Positions 9,272-17,238 of a stretch of DNA of 64,000 nucleotides are shown piece by piece. The position numbers were made by a program, and so were the translations under genes. The notes below the pieces were generated by a model. It ran no database searches and was not told the DNA's origin. It was given only the letters and a program-made list of their open reading frames with translations. The DNA is taken from positions 2,108,001-2,172,000 of the forward strand of contig AP024096.1 in assembly GCA_015099395.1 (NCBI GenBank), read 5' to 3'. Within the stretch, counting starts at the first letter, position 1; each line of letters begins with the position of its first letter. Origin of the DNA: Ktedonobacteria bacterium brp13 (lineage in GTDB: Bacteria; Chloroflexota; Ktedonobacteria; Ktedonobacterales; Ktedonobacteraceae).

Positions 9272-9279
9272 GGGACAGG
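9257..9279 (+). other. Right-end hairpin of the TnpB element
   Basis: CCTGTCTCC and GGGGACAGG pair around a CTTTA loop, overlapping the TnpB stop codon. In TnpB elements the 3' end of the gene and the right end encode the guide RNA, so the guide would begin just after this structure. It could equally be a simple terminator. Confidence 0.45.
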
Positions 9280-9365
9280 AGTGTCACTATGTTTACAAGC
9301 CCACTTGTTGCGCATCCGATGTCAGGTGCCTCTAAATAAACGGAGGCACCCTCCTCATCCGACAG

Positions 9366-9764
9366 TTAGTGCCTGCCGCCTAAAGGAAACCGATCCCAGG
9401 GGTTCTTGTTGGCCGTAATTCGATAGCCATCGGGGTCTGCAAAGACGAAGGCGCGCCCAAACGGACCATCGTAAGGTGGAGTGATGATGGTGACTCCCGC
9501 CGCTTCCAATTTGGTATGCAACTCATCGACCTGATCGCAGTCGATCCAGAGGGTCACCCCCCATCCCGGCTGTGGTGCTTCATCCAGATTTACTCTGGCT
9601 GCAGTGAGCGCAAAGGGGATTGAGTTGGTATCGAAGAGGACAAAATCGGGAGTGTCGAAGCGTTCATCGACCGTCAAGCCCAACAACTCTGTGTAGAACG
9701 TGCGCGAGGTGGAGAGGTTGCGCACCTGCAAGCTCATAAAGTCGGGTCCGAGCAGTTTTGCCAT
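9366..9764 (-). CDS. VOC-superfamily (glyoxalase/bleomycin resistance) protein
   Basis: 132 residues forming a single vicinal-oxygen-chelate unit. Residues 1-60 and 65-130 give the paired beta-alpha-beta-beta-beta modules: FMSLQVRNLSTSRTFYTELL, then GWGVTLWIDCDQVDELHTKL and FVFADPDGYRI. The family comprises metal-dependent isomerases, dioxygenases and antibiotic-binding proteins, and the function of this one cannot be set. AAGGA sits about 7 bases before the ATG. It is divergent from the methyltransferase at 9989. Confidence 0.85.
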   Translation of the reverse strand: MAKLLGPDFMSLQVRNLSTSRTFYTELLGLTVDERFDTPDFVLFDTNSIPFALTAARVNLDEAPQPGWGVTLWIDCDQVDELHTKLEAAGVTIITPPYDGPFGRAFVFADPDGYRITANKNPWDRFPLGGRH

Positions 9765-9988
9765 GTGTATTCCTTCCTTTCGCTATTGAGAAGTTGCCTC
9801 CTCAGTGGTACGTCATATCTTGTATGCCTACAAGTCTACCAAATGCGAGTGACAGCAGTATGTCAACAATTCAACGCTTAACGAGTTGCGTACACGTGGC
9901 GTTGAATTTATCGGATAGCGAGAATGGTGGTAAGATAAGCATAGGGACACGCCCACACACGTCACTTACGTTTTGCATTGGAGTAGAA

Positions 9989-10789
9989 ATGCAACCCAAA
10001 CCTACAAATTTCAGCACCTACTATGCTGAGGCATTTAAAGATCAGCAAGTCGTTGACGCCTATCGCTATCGCCCTCCGTATCCGCAAGAGGTCTTCGCTA
10101 TTCTTGCTTCCCTTGTTATTGATGAACCGAGGGCAGTTCTCGATGTGGGCTCCGGCTCAGGTGATCTCGCTCGACCTCTTGTTGACTTTGTGGAGCGGGT
10201 CGATGCCGTTGATTTTTCGCAGAAGATGATTGAGCATGGGAAGCAGTTGCCCAATGGCAACCATCCACAGCTCCATTGGATCTATGGCAAGGTCGAGGAA
10301 GTACCGCTTGCTCCTCCATATGCGCTCATTACCGCAGGATCGAGTATTCACTGGCCCGACTGGAATGTGGCGTTTCCGCGCTTTCGCACGCTGCTCACTC
10401 CCAATGGTTCACTTGCACTGATTTACCGTAGAGTACAGCCCATGCCCTGGGATACCCAGATCAAGGAGATCCTCGCGCCATTTTCAGAGCACCAGGACAA
10501 GAATCACAGGGGATCGAATGCGATTAAAGAGGTAGAGACACGGGGATTCTTCAGCAGACAGGGAGAGAAGCAGACGACACCCATTCCTTTTGTGCAGTCG
10601 ATCGATGACTATACAGAGGGCCTGCATTCAAGAAGTAGCTTCTCGACAGAACGGATGGGACAGCAGCGGGCGGCTGAACTTGACCAGCAGGTAAGAACTC
10701 TTTTGCTACAGTTCCACCCGGATGGTATCCTGCCGCTCCACGTTGTCGCGACGGTCACCTGGGGAAAACCTGAACTGGGCACGAAGTAA
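9989..10789 (+). CDS. Class I SAM-dependent methyltransferase
   Basis: 266 residues from an ATG preceded by GGAG; the frame is open to 9758 but that extension looks random. The SAM-binding motif I is AVLDVGSGSGDLARPL, followed by VDAVDFSQKMIEHGKQL (acidic loop motif II) and a post-motif SSIHWPDW. The fold is like UbiE/Tam-type small-molecule methyltransferases. Substrate unknown. No operon partner is visible: the Rrf2 gene that follows is on the other strand. Confidence 0.85.
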   Translation: MQPKPTNFSTYYAEAFKDQQVVDAYRYRPPYPQEVFAILASLVIDEPRAVLDVGSGSGDLARPLVDFVERVDAVDFSQKMIEHGKQLPNGNHPQLHWIYGKVEEVPLAPPYALITAGSSIHWPDWNVAFPRFRTLLTPNGSLALIYRRVQPMPWDTQIKEILAPFSEHQDKNHRGSNAIKEVETRGFFSRQGEKQTTPIPFVQSIDDYTEGLHSRSSFSTERMGQQRAAELDQQVRTLLLQFHPDGILPLHVVATVTWGKPELGTK

Positions 10790-10873
10790 AAAAGACGCAT
10801 TAGTAGGAGATCGAGCGACCTGACCTGTTTTCCTTCGATTTCCCGCACCAGAGCCCAGAGAACATCTTGTCAG

Positions 10874-11380
10874 TTACGATTTCTTCGGTGTGTGCCGCAT
10901 GCGCCCGGCAACCCATTGTTCACGCCGTTGCCGCTGGTGCAGATCAACGTCTTGCTCATAGTGGGTAACAATATCGGCCAGAGTTTGTGCATGGAGCGCC
11001 TCGCGCCAGGCTTTTTCTGCCCGCGCCATCGCAATGTGGATGCCACAAGACATGAGATATGCTTGTGGTTCACCGGCAAGAGGGCCTCGCTGACGGATCT
11101 CCGTACAACGAAACAGCGGTTCGCGTCCATCTATCGCTTCGACGATCTCCAACAGAGTAATCTCTTCTGTTGGACGCATCAACCGGTAGCCACCCCTGGG
11201 GCCAGGTACCGATTCAATGATACGGGCATTCGTCAACGCCTGGAGATGCTTCGAGAGATAGGTTTCTGAAAGCCCGTGAAATTCAGCCAGTGCTCTGGTC
11301 GGTAAGGTAGCCTCCGGCGGCAGCCCGGCCAGCACGCTTACACAATGTAATCCCCACTCGACTCCTTCGCTCAATTTCAT
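10874..11380 (-). CDS. Rrf2-family transcriptional regulator
   Basis: 168 residues. The winged helix covers residues 1-80 (MKLSEGVEWGLHCVSVLAGL, then YLSKHLQAL and GPRGGYRL), with the long dimerisation helix ALHAQTLADIV after it. Iron-sulphur members such as NsrR or IscR carry three spaced Cys. Here only two Cys are visible in the sensor loop (FRCTEIR and MSCGIH), so an Fe-S cluster is doubtful and a thiol or small-molecule sensor is possible. It is divergent from the AhpD-like gene at 11593 with operator-like repeats between, so it probably represses that gene and itself. Confidence 0.9.
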   Translation of the reverse strand: MKLSEGVEWGLHCVSVLAGLPPEATLPTRALAEFHGLSETYLSKHLQALTNARIIESVPGPRGGYRLMRPTEEITLLEIVEAIDGREPLFRCTEIRQRGPLAGEPQAYLMSCGIHIAMARAEKAWREALHAQTLADIVTHYEQDVDLHQRQRREQWVAGRMRHTPKKS

Positions 11381-11470
11381 AACGCTATGTTTCTCCCCGT
11401 CCGGTTGCTTGTAGGATACGAATAATTGTGGACAATAGTTACCCTGAATAGGAGCTGCGCAAAACGCTGT

Positions 11471-11550
11471 ATATCCTGGATATATTTTATCCTTGATAAA
11501 TTCTGTCCAGGATAGTATAATCTGGAGAGAAGTTGTCCAGGATAGTATAA
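11471..11550 (+). promoter_or_regulatory. Promoter with repeated operator motif (Rrf2 target)
   Basis: TTGATA (11493-11498) and TATAAT (11516-11521) are 17 bases apart, an excellent sigma-70 promoter reading toward 11593. The 17-base sequence TGTCCAGGATAGTATAA occurs twice (11504-11520 and 11534-11550). The core TCCAGGAT occurs once more, inverted (ATCCTGGA, 11473-11480), inside the palindrome ATATCC-T-GGATAT. The repeats overlap the promoter spacer and the start region, as expected of repressor sites. Confidence 0.7.
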
Positions 11551-11592
11551 CTTCTTATTTTTACGAGTGCAACCAGCAGAAGGAGGAACCTC

Positions 11593-12060
11593 ATGGCTAC
11601 GCGTCTCAACTATGTCAAAGCTGCGCCGGGAGCTTACCGGGCGATGAGTCAGCTTGAGCACTACGTCAAAAATTGCGGTCTGGAGGCATCACTCATCGAA
11701 TTTGTCAAAATACGTGCCTCCCAAATCAATGGGTGCGCCTATTGCATCGATATGCACACGAAGGATGCCCGTGCGGCTGGCGAGAGCGAACAGCGCATCT
11801 ATCTCCTTTCAGCCTGGAGAGAAGCGCCATTCTACAATGAACGAGAACGCGCGGCTCTGGAATGGACCGAGGCGCTCACCTTGATTGCCAACGATCAGGT
11901 CCCTGACGAAATCTATCAACGCGTCAAGCCTCATTTCACCGACGAGGAACTGGTAAACCTCACCCTCGCGATTACCACCATCAACGCGTGGAACCGCCTT
12001 GCCATCAGCTTCCGCAGCGAGGTAGGCAGCTATCAGCCACAGCAAACCAGCGCGCGTTGA
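11593..12060 (+). CDS. Carboxymuconolactone decarboxylase/AhpD-family peroxidase-like protein
   Basis: 155 residues, all-helical CMD fold. The AhpD redox site is intact: EFVKIRASQINGCAYCIDMH gives the CxxC pair with the upstream Glu and the His seven residues on. Proteins of this type reduce alkyl hydroperoxides through the vicinal cysteines. AGAAGGAGG precedes the ATG. Control by the divergent Rrf2 regulator fits an oxidative or nitrosative stress response (inference). Confidence 0.9.
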   Translation: MATRLNYVKAAPGAYRAMSQLEHYVKNCGLEASLIEFVKIRASQINGCAYCIDMHTKDARAAGESEQRIYLLSAWREAPFYNERERAALEWTEALTLIANDQVPDEIYQRVKPHFTDEELVNLTLAITTINAWNRLAISFRSEVGSYQPQQTSAR

Positions 12061-12073
12061 GCAGACAGCACAT

Positions 12074-12110
12074 TGGCTACCTCCTGGAGCGTAATTCCAG
12101 GAAGTAGCCA
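12074..12110 (+). terminator. Stem-loop after the AhpD-like gene
   Basis: TGGCTAC-c-TCCTGGA pairs with TCCAGGA-a-GTAGCCA: 14 bp with one internal mismatch and a short loop, starting 14 bases after the stop codon at 12060. Confidence 0.6.
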
Positions 12111-12278
12111 GAGCATCTACCTGGATAGCAAGCGCTGCAAGATTCTCTGCGGGGGCATCTGGAAGATTTTGCAGAATTATTCAATCATTCTACCACCCTG
12201 TGCTCCAGGTGGTCTATACTACCTACAGACAGAGAATATGCCTCTCTGCTTTTGTAGCATAATGGAGAATTTGAGAAA

Positions 12279-12680
12279 ATGAACATCCAAAGAAGTGGCT
12301 CACAACCTTCCGGGAAAGGACCGGCTGAGTATTTTACCGGCACGGTACGCATTGACCCCCTATTCGAGGCACCCGATCCGGCACGCGTGCGCGGCGCCAG
12401 TGTTACGTTCGAGCCTGGCGCTCGGACAGCATGGCACACCCACCCGCTGGGCCAGACCCTGATCGTAACGGCTGGCTGCGGCCTGGTCCAACGCTGGGGT
12501 GGTCTGATCGAGGACATTCGACCGGGTGACGTGATCTGGTTCTCGCCCGGTGAGAAACATTGGCACGGTGCCACGGCAACCACGGCCATGACGCACATCG
12601 CCATTCAGGAACAGCTCGACGGCAAGGTCGCCGACTGGGTCAGGAACCCCACGGATGAATCCGGGGGCTTGCGCAAGTAA
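12279..12680 (+). CDS. Cupin protein with a foreign C-terminal tail
   Basis: 133 residues with one cupin barrel. Metal-ligand motifs are [18 protein letters not shown] (two His and a Gln) and PGEKHWHGA. Close relatives act as small dioxygenase-like or mandelonitrile-lyase-like enzymes. The tail from Asn123 ([11 protein letters not shown]) does not look like the usual family ending. It is encoded by a 24-base sequence identical to the end hairpin of the TnpB element at 48167, so a mobile-element end seems to have replaced the native last residues. The barrel itself looks complete, so the protein may still work. Confidence 0.85.
   Translation: MNIQRSGSQPSGKGPAEYFTGTVRIDPLFEAPDPARVRGASVTFEPGARTAWHTHPLGQTLIVTAGCGLVQRWGGLIEDIRPGDVIWFSPGEKHWHGATATTAMTHIAIQEQLDGKVADWVRNPTDESGGLRK
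12647..12670 (+). repeat. 24-bp mobile-element end hairpin inside the cupin 3' end
   Basis: Identical over 24 bases to 48167-48190, which lies just downstream of a TnpB gene. It forms CCCC-a-CGGAT/ATCCG-GGGG. Here it may be the left end of the IscB element that follows, or a solitary end left by a minus-strand TnpB element. Confidence 0.6.
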
Positions 12681-12778
12681 GCCCACACCTGACCAGTTCA
12701 AGTCTTAGTTGACTACGTTCGGAGTGAAATTAGGTACGACGGGGTGCTTTCCAGCCTCGTCCGCTACGGTCACCGATT
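12671..12778 (+). ncRNA. Putative IscB omega-RNA (HEARO), 5' exon
   Basis: Non-coding stretch between the cupin and the group II intron. It contains a hairpin (ACGA at 12734 with TCGT near 12757) and the arm GTTCGGAGTG at 12717-12726. That arm pairs with CACTCC-t-GAAC at 15237-15247 on the other side of the intron (10 bp with one bulged T). IscB guide RNAs lie directly upstream of the gene with the guide at the 5' end, so this would be the 5' half of the scaffold. The exact 5' end is not visible. Confidence 0.5.
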
Positions 12779-13372
12779 GTGCGACGTGAAAGTCGCTTTT
12801 GTAACTGTTCCGCGTTGCAAGACGGCGGAACCTGCTGTTCCATCAGCAGTATTCTAGGAGGTAATGCAAGAAGGTAACAACTTGTATAAAGCCCTCTGAC
12901 AATGTACCCACGGTGTTCACCGGCATCAGACTGTGAAGCGAGATGTATCTGCTAGCATCAAAGCGGAGAGGGGCTAGAGTCGAGTGGCATGGTCAGCATA
13001 TGCGAACGCCTGATAAACATCGTAAACCGTAACAAGCTAAAGATGCTGATATTAAGCTTGAACCAAAATGGTACGCAGTGGGAACAAGGTCTAATCGTTG
13101 CCTTGTCATGGACAATCAACACTGCCGGTGAATAGGGCGGACCTTCGCCATTCATATTACAGAAGTGGAACACGGGAACCCCGTACTTCTCCCGTAAGGG
13201 AAAGCAACCCGTAAGGGACGCCTAAAGGCGTGCGGGTACAGGAAGATGGAAAAAGCAAATGCCGCCCGGTAATAGGGTGGATAGGAGGCCTTCCTCCACG
13301 CGAAAGCGGGCAGACTTCCATCTGGTCTTTCATTACGACAAACGAGGCAAAGCGACGAAAGGGGAAAAGCAG

Positions 13373-15121
13373 ATGACGGCAGAAACAACTCAGGAAATGG
13401 AATCCATTTCTTTAGAAGAATATGCTGGTGCGTCCTCTCACCAACCGGAAACATGGCATCTTATTCGATGGCACCATGCCTCCCAGAACGTGAGTCGCCT
13501 CCAAGCGAGGATCGTAAAGGCAACTCAGGAAGGAAGATGGGGCAAAGTGAAAGCCTTGCAACGGCTTCTTACCCACTCGTTTAGCGGCAAAGCTCTTGCC
13601 GTCAAGCGCGTGACAGAAAATGACGGCAAAAGGACTCCTGGAGTAGACGGTGAACTCTGGAATACCCCAGCAAAGAAAGCAGAAGCGATACAATCGCTGC
13701 AAAACCATGAGTACCATCCTCGACCCTTACGAAGGGTTTACATTCCCAAGAGCAACGGAGCGAAAAGGCCGTTAGGTATCCCCACAATGAAGGATAGAGC
13801 GATGCAGGCATTGCACCTGCTTGCTCTAGACCCGGTGGCAGAATGCACCTCTGATCCCAATTCCTACGGTTTCAGGAAGGAAAGGAGTACAGCAGATGCC
13901 ATTGAACAATGTCATATTGTGCTCGCCCAAAAAGGTGCAGCCCAATGGGTATTAGAAGGAGATATTAAAAGCTGCTTCGACCGGATCAGTCATGACTGGC
14001 TCCTAACAAATGTCCCGATGGATAAGAACATCCTGCGAAAATGGCTCAAAGCTGGATATATGGAAAAGCAGGCCTTTCATGTTACGGAAGCAGGTACTCC
14101 GCAAGGAGGAATTTGTTCACCAACACTGGCGAATATAGCACTCAACGGTCTGGAACGGAAACTACGGGAAATATATCCAAAGGATTCGGTTCGACAACAA
14201 AGAGCAAAAGTCCATTTCGTGCGATACGCGGACGACTTCATTATCACAGGAAGTTCGAAGGAACTTCTAGGGCAGGAAGTCAAACCACTCGTGGAGCAAT
14301 TCATGAGAGAACGCGGATTGGAACTCTCGCCAGAGAAAACATGCCTCACCCATATTGAATGTGGCTTTGATTTCCTAGGCCAACACGTGCGGAAGTATCA
14401 AAATGGGAAGAAAACAGTCCTTCTCACGAAACCCTCTGAAAAGAATGTGAAAACATTCCTTCAAGGAATAAAAGAAACGATACAGAAGAACAAGACGGCG
14501 ACCGCAGGGAACCTGATCTATCTGCTTAACCCCAAAATAAGAGGATGGGCAAACTACCATCAACATGCAGCGAGCAAAGAAACCTACAAAAGAGTAGACC
14601 ATGCTATCTTTCGGATGATCTGGCAATGGGCAGTGAGACGACATCCAAACAAGTCAAAAAGCTGGGTGAAGAATCGCTACTTTGCTAGCATTAGAGAACA
14701 AAATTGGGTATTCCAAGGCGAGGTCATTGGGAAGGAGGGAGAACCTCGGAAGGTCTATCTTCTTCAGGCAAGTTACACCAAGATTAAACGATACACCAAA
14801 ATCAAAGGAGAAGCGAACCCATACGATCTCAAGTGGGAAGAATACTTCGACCAAAGAATGGGGCTGAAATGGCTCCAAAACACGAATCGAAGGAAACTAA
14901 TCACGTTATGGAAAGGGCAAGAAGGTAACTGCCCGATATGCCACCAGAAGATCACGAAAGAAACAGGGTGGAATATACATCATGTTATCTATCGAGTGAA
15001 AGGTGGCCCAAACACGTTAAACAATTTGCTTCTTCTGCATCCAAACTGTCATAAACAAGTCCATAGCCAAACATTGAAAGTTGAAGAGCTGCGTCCCAAT
15101 CGGGGCGTTAGAAAGGCTTGA
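13373..15121 (+). CDS. ltrA: Group II intron-encoded reverse transcriptase/maturase with HNH domain
   Basis: 582 residues from the ATG at 13373, with AAAGGGG upstream; the frame runs back to 13259 without a ribosome site. RT motifs are RRVYIPKSNGAKRPLGIPT (RT1-2), LEGDIKSCFDRISHDWLL (catalytic Asp at 197), GTPQGGICSP and the catalytic YADD at 285-288. The maturase (X) domain follows (NPKIRGWANYH, FRMIWQWAVRRHPNKS). The C-terminus carries an HNH endonuclease with CPICHQK, HHVIYRVKGGPNTLNN and HPNCHKQVH. The protein binds its intron RNA, promotes splicing and makes cDNA during retrohoming. All catalytic residues are present. The stop codon overlaps the start of domain V. Confidence 0.95.
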   Translation: MTAETTQEMESISLEEYAGASSHQPETWHLIRWHHASQNVSRLQARIVKATQEGRWGKVKALQRLLTHSFSGKALAVKRVTENDGKRTPGVDGELWNTPAKKAEAIQSLQNHEYHPRPLRRVYIPKSNGAKRPLGIPTMKDRAMQALHLLALDPVAECTSDPNSYGFRKERSTADAIEQCHIVLAQKGAAQWVLEGDIKSCFDRISHDWLLTNVPMDKNILRKWLKAGYMEKQAFHVTEAGTPQGGICSPTLANIALNGLERKLREIYPKDSVRQQRAKVHFVRYADDFIITGSSKELLGQEVKPLVEQFMRERGLELSPEKTCLTHIECGFDFLGQHVRKYQNGKKTVLLTKPSEKNVKTFLQGIKETIQKNKTATAGNLIYLLNPKIRGWANYHQHAASKETYKRVDHAIFRMIWQWAVRRHPNKSKSWVKNRYFASIREQNWVFQGEVIGKEGEPRKVYLLQASYTKIKRYTKIKGEANPYDLKWEEYFDQRMGLKWLQNTNRRKLITLWKGQEGNCPICHQKITKETGWNIHHVIYRVKGGPNTLNNLLLLHPNCHKQVHSQTLKVEELRPNRGVRKA

Positions 15122-15153
15122 GCGGTATGCAGGGAAACTTGCACGTACCGTTC
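15120..15153 (+). ncRNA. Group II intron domain V
   Basis: 34-base catalytic hairpin GAGCGGTATGCAGGGAAACT... closing with GTACCGTTC. It shows the AGC triad, a GAAA tetraloop (15133-15136) and the two-base bulge. Domain VI follows at about 15156-15190, with the branch-point A expected in its 3' strand. Confidence 0.9.
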
Positions 15154-15194
15154 TTAGGGGAGGAAGCAGTGGTAACATTGCTCCCTTACCCGAC

Positions 15195-15307
15195 AAACAG
15201 GGCTACAGGGTTAACCCAGTGTCGTTGACGATAAACCACTCCTGAACAGGAACGAGGAACACATTACCCTGGCAACAGGAGGCTCCGCAAGGGGCATAAG
15301 GAACAAT
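15195..15307 (+). ncRNA. Putative IscB omega-RNA (HEARO), 3' exon
   Basis: Structured non-coding segment directly before the IscB start. It contains the palindrome GGGTTAACCC, a CCTG-GCAA-CAGG hairpin and a GCTCC-GCAA-GGGGC hairpin, the last two with GNRA loops. CACTCC-t-GAAC (15237-15247) pairs with the 5' exon across the intron. The GGGCTAC motif near its 5' end also resembles published IscB guide RNAs (from memory). Its 3' end supplies the AAGGA ribosome site of iscB. Confidence 0.6.
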
Positions 15308-16582
15308 ATGAGTAAAGTGTTTGTGATTGATAGCGAACGGAAACCTCTTGACCCCGTGCATCCGGGAGAGGCTCGCCTACTCTTGAAGCAAGGGAAAGCA
15401 TCCGTGTATCGCATGTACCCATTTTGTATCATTCTCAAGTGCGTCATGGAGCAGCCTGAAGTGACACCGCTGCGTGTCAAGTTTGATCCGGGCTCGAAGA
15501 CCACTGGTATTGCCGTCGTCAATGATGCGACAGGTGAGGTCGTCTTCGCCGCCGAGCTCACGCATCGTGGGCAAGCGATCAAGTCTGCCCTGGATGATCG
15601 TCGGGCTGTACGACGCTCGCGTAGGCAGCGAAAAACGCGGTATAGAAAGCCCCGTTTCAATAACCGGAAGAGCACAAAGAAAGGCTGGCTTCCACCTTCT
15701 CTTGAGAGTAGAATTGCCAACATTCTGACGTGGGTGCAACGCCTTTCACGGTATTGCCCGATTGCTGCTATCAGTATGGAGTTGGTCAAATTCGATCTCC
15801 AGCAGATAGAGAATCCTGAAGTGTCCGGGGTGCAATACCAACAGGGGACGCTAACAGGATACGAGGCGCGCGAATACCTCTTAGAAAAGTGGAACAGGCA
15901 ATGCTCCTACTGTGGCGCAAAAGATGTTCCACTCCAAATAGAACACATCCAGCCACGGGCCAGGGGTGGCACGAACCGGATCAGCAATTTGTGCTTGGCC
16001 TGTGAGCCGTGCAATACCATCAAGGGCACTCAGGATATTAAAGACTTCCTCAAGAAGAAACCGGATGTCTTGCAACGTATCCAGGCACAGGCCAAAGCGC
16101 CACTCAAGGATGCGACGGCCGTCAGTGCGACAAGGTGGGCACTCTTTGAGCGTTTGCAAGAGACGGGCCTGCCCGTTGAATGCGGATCAGGCGGTCTCAC
16201 AAAGTTTAACCGCACAACGCGAGCGCTGCCTAAGACCCACTGGTGCGATGCCGCCAATGTTGGGAAGAGTACGCCGATAGTACTCCATGTTGTAGGAGTA
16301 GTTCCCCTGTTGATCAAGGCCACGGGACATGGCAGACGCAAGATGTGTGTCACGGACGCCTATGGTTTCCCGAAACAGCATAAAGAACGCAAAGAATCAT
16401 TTCTGGGGTATCGCACAGGTGACGTGGTGAAAGCCGTCACTCCGAAGGGTACCTTCCAGGGACGCATTGCGATTCGTCATCGCCCAAGTTTTCGTCTTGG
16501 CAAGGTAGACATTCATCCAAAGTATATGCGTCGTCTGCATCGTGCGGACGGCTATGCGTACACACAAGAAAGGAGTGCATGA
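15308..16582 (+). CDS. iscB: IscB RNA-guided nuclease (RuvC plus HNH)
   Basis: 424 residues. The N-terminal PLMP-type domain (MSKVFVIDSERKPLDPVHPG) is followed by RuvC-I FDPGSKTTGIAVV (D60), an Arg-rich bridge helix (RRAVRRSRRQRKTRYRKPRF), RuvC-II ISMEL (E158) and an HNH domain. The HNH domain has C199/C202, IEH at 211-213 and C232/C235, and is followed by RuvC-III HWCDAANVG (H311, D314). The C-terminal domain (SFLGYRTGDVVKAVTPKGTF) is the one that reads the target-adjacent motif. Every catalytic residue is present, so the enzyme looks active. IscB is the ancestor of Cas9 and cuts DNA guided by an RNA encoded just upstream. Ktedonobacter genomes are known for many IscB copies. Here the upstream RNA locus is split by the group II intron. 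Confidence 0.95.
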   Translation: MSKVFVIDSERKPLDPVHPGEARLLLKQGKASVYRMYPFCIILKCVMEQPEVTPLRVKFDPGSKTTGIAVVNDATGEVVFAAELTHRGQAIKSALDDRRAVRRSRRQRKTRYRKPRFNNRKSTKKGWLPPSLESRIANILTWVQRLSRYCPIAAISMELVKFDLQQIENPEVSGVQYQQGTLTGYEAREYLLEKWNRQCSYCGAKDVPLQIEHIQPRARGGTNRISNLCLACEPCNTIKGTQDIKDFLKKKPDVLQRIQAQAKAPLKDATAVSATRWALFERLQETGLPVECGSGGLTKFNRTTRALPKTHWCDAANVGKSTPIVLHVVGVVPLLIKATGHGRRKMCVTDAYGFPKQHKERKESFLGYRTGDVVKAVTPKGTFQGRIAIRHRPSFRLGKVDIHPKYMRRLHRADGYAYTQERSA

Positions 16583-16609
16583 TGCTCCTCCCCATAGGTA
16601 AACCAAGGG

Positions 16610-16636
16610 GTCCCCGCCATAGGCGGGGACTTTAGG
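16610..16636 (+). other. Right-end hairpin of the IscB element
   Basis: GTCCCCGCC-ATA-GGCGGGGAC is a perfect 9-bp stem followed by TTTAGG, 28 bases after the iscB stop. Positions 16617-16636 match the terminal inverted repeat of the IS4-like element at 26408 at 19 of 20 bases. It probably marks the right end of the IscB transposon. Confidence 0.5.
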
Positions 16637-16778
16637 CGACATTATCCTCCTTTCCCGGTATGGCAGACCGTTGGAGGAGCCAGTGTTGCATCTCGTATCT
16701 CGTGCGGCGGACGAGTTCAGAGAATCTTCGGTATACGCTTGCTTCTTTCTCGATCTCCTCTCCTTTCCGTCACTCTCG

Positions 16779-17062
16779 GCATAAAATGGCCGCCAAAAAT
16801 TGAATAACCTGGCCGTTAAGCACTACTATTCAAGCTCAAACGCGCTCGCTTGCTACACGGAATAACCTGACCGAGAGTGCAAAAATTGGGCATATCTTGG
16901 CCGAAAGTGCAAATCCTGATGACAGATTCCATCGGCCTCTCATGCGCTTTCATCATTTGGGAACCTATGAGAGAAACAGCCAAGAGCAAGATTTGAGCAC
17001 GAAAACGCGATTTGAAAAACGGCCAGAACGCGATATCCTGTCCGTGGCGGCCATTAATTGCC
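16779..17062 (+). repeat. IS21-like multiple end repeats, no transposase
   Basis: The 656 bases between iscB and the sigma factor hold about six copies of a degenerate motif ATAAnnTGGCCG: 16779, 16803, 16861, 16891 and 17032, plus an inverted copy at 17048-17062. Several are followed by (G)AAAGTGCAAA-type sequence. Such arrays mark the ends of IS21-family elements, where IstA binds. No istA or istB is present, so this is a solitary end. Nothing else recognisable lies here. Confidence 0.5.
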
Positions 17063-17238
17063 GTGAGTCACACTTTCTGTCCTGCATACTATCCTCCCTT
17101 GAGGAACGGAACACGAGAACCTCATCATTGAACACCTATCAAACCAGATTTATAGTACTAAATCGAAAAACTGTCACACCTATGCCCATTATATTGATTA
17201 CTAAAGTGGGATCCCAAACACCGTGGAAGGAACGGACG

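Larger units (their letters stand above)
12779..15194 (+). mobile_element. Group II intron with reverse transcriptase
   Basis: A 2416-base intron starting GTGCGAC, whose first stem GCGAC/GTCGC is at once visible. EBS1 (AATCG at 13093-13097) lies in the loop of a hairpin with stem ACAAGG/CCTTGT (13084-13106) and pairs with IBS1 CGATT, the last five bases of the 5' exon. This fixes the 5' splice site at 12778/12779. Domain IV carries the reverse transcriptase. Domain V is at 15120-15153, followed by a domain VI-like hairpin and a 3' end in AC at 15194. The 3' boundary is less certain than the 5' one by a few bases. Confidence 0.85.

Noticed and set aside
13259..15121. HNH domain protein near IscB as a second CRISPR-type nuclease
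   Set aside because: The HNH is the C-terminal endonuclease of the intron reverse transcriptase; YADD and maturase motifs are in the same frame.
16897..17238. N-terminal extension of the sigma factor frame
   Set aside because: The stretch overlaps IS21-like end repeats and the sigma domain begins only after ATG 17239, which has a ribosome site.
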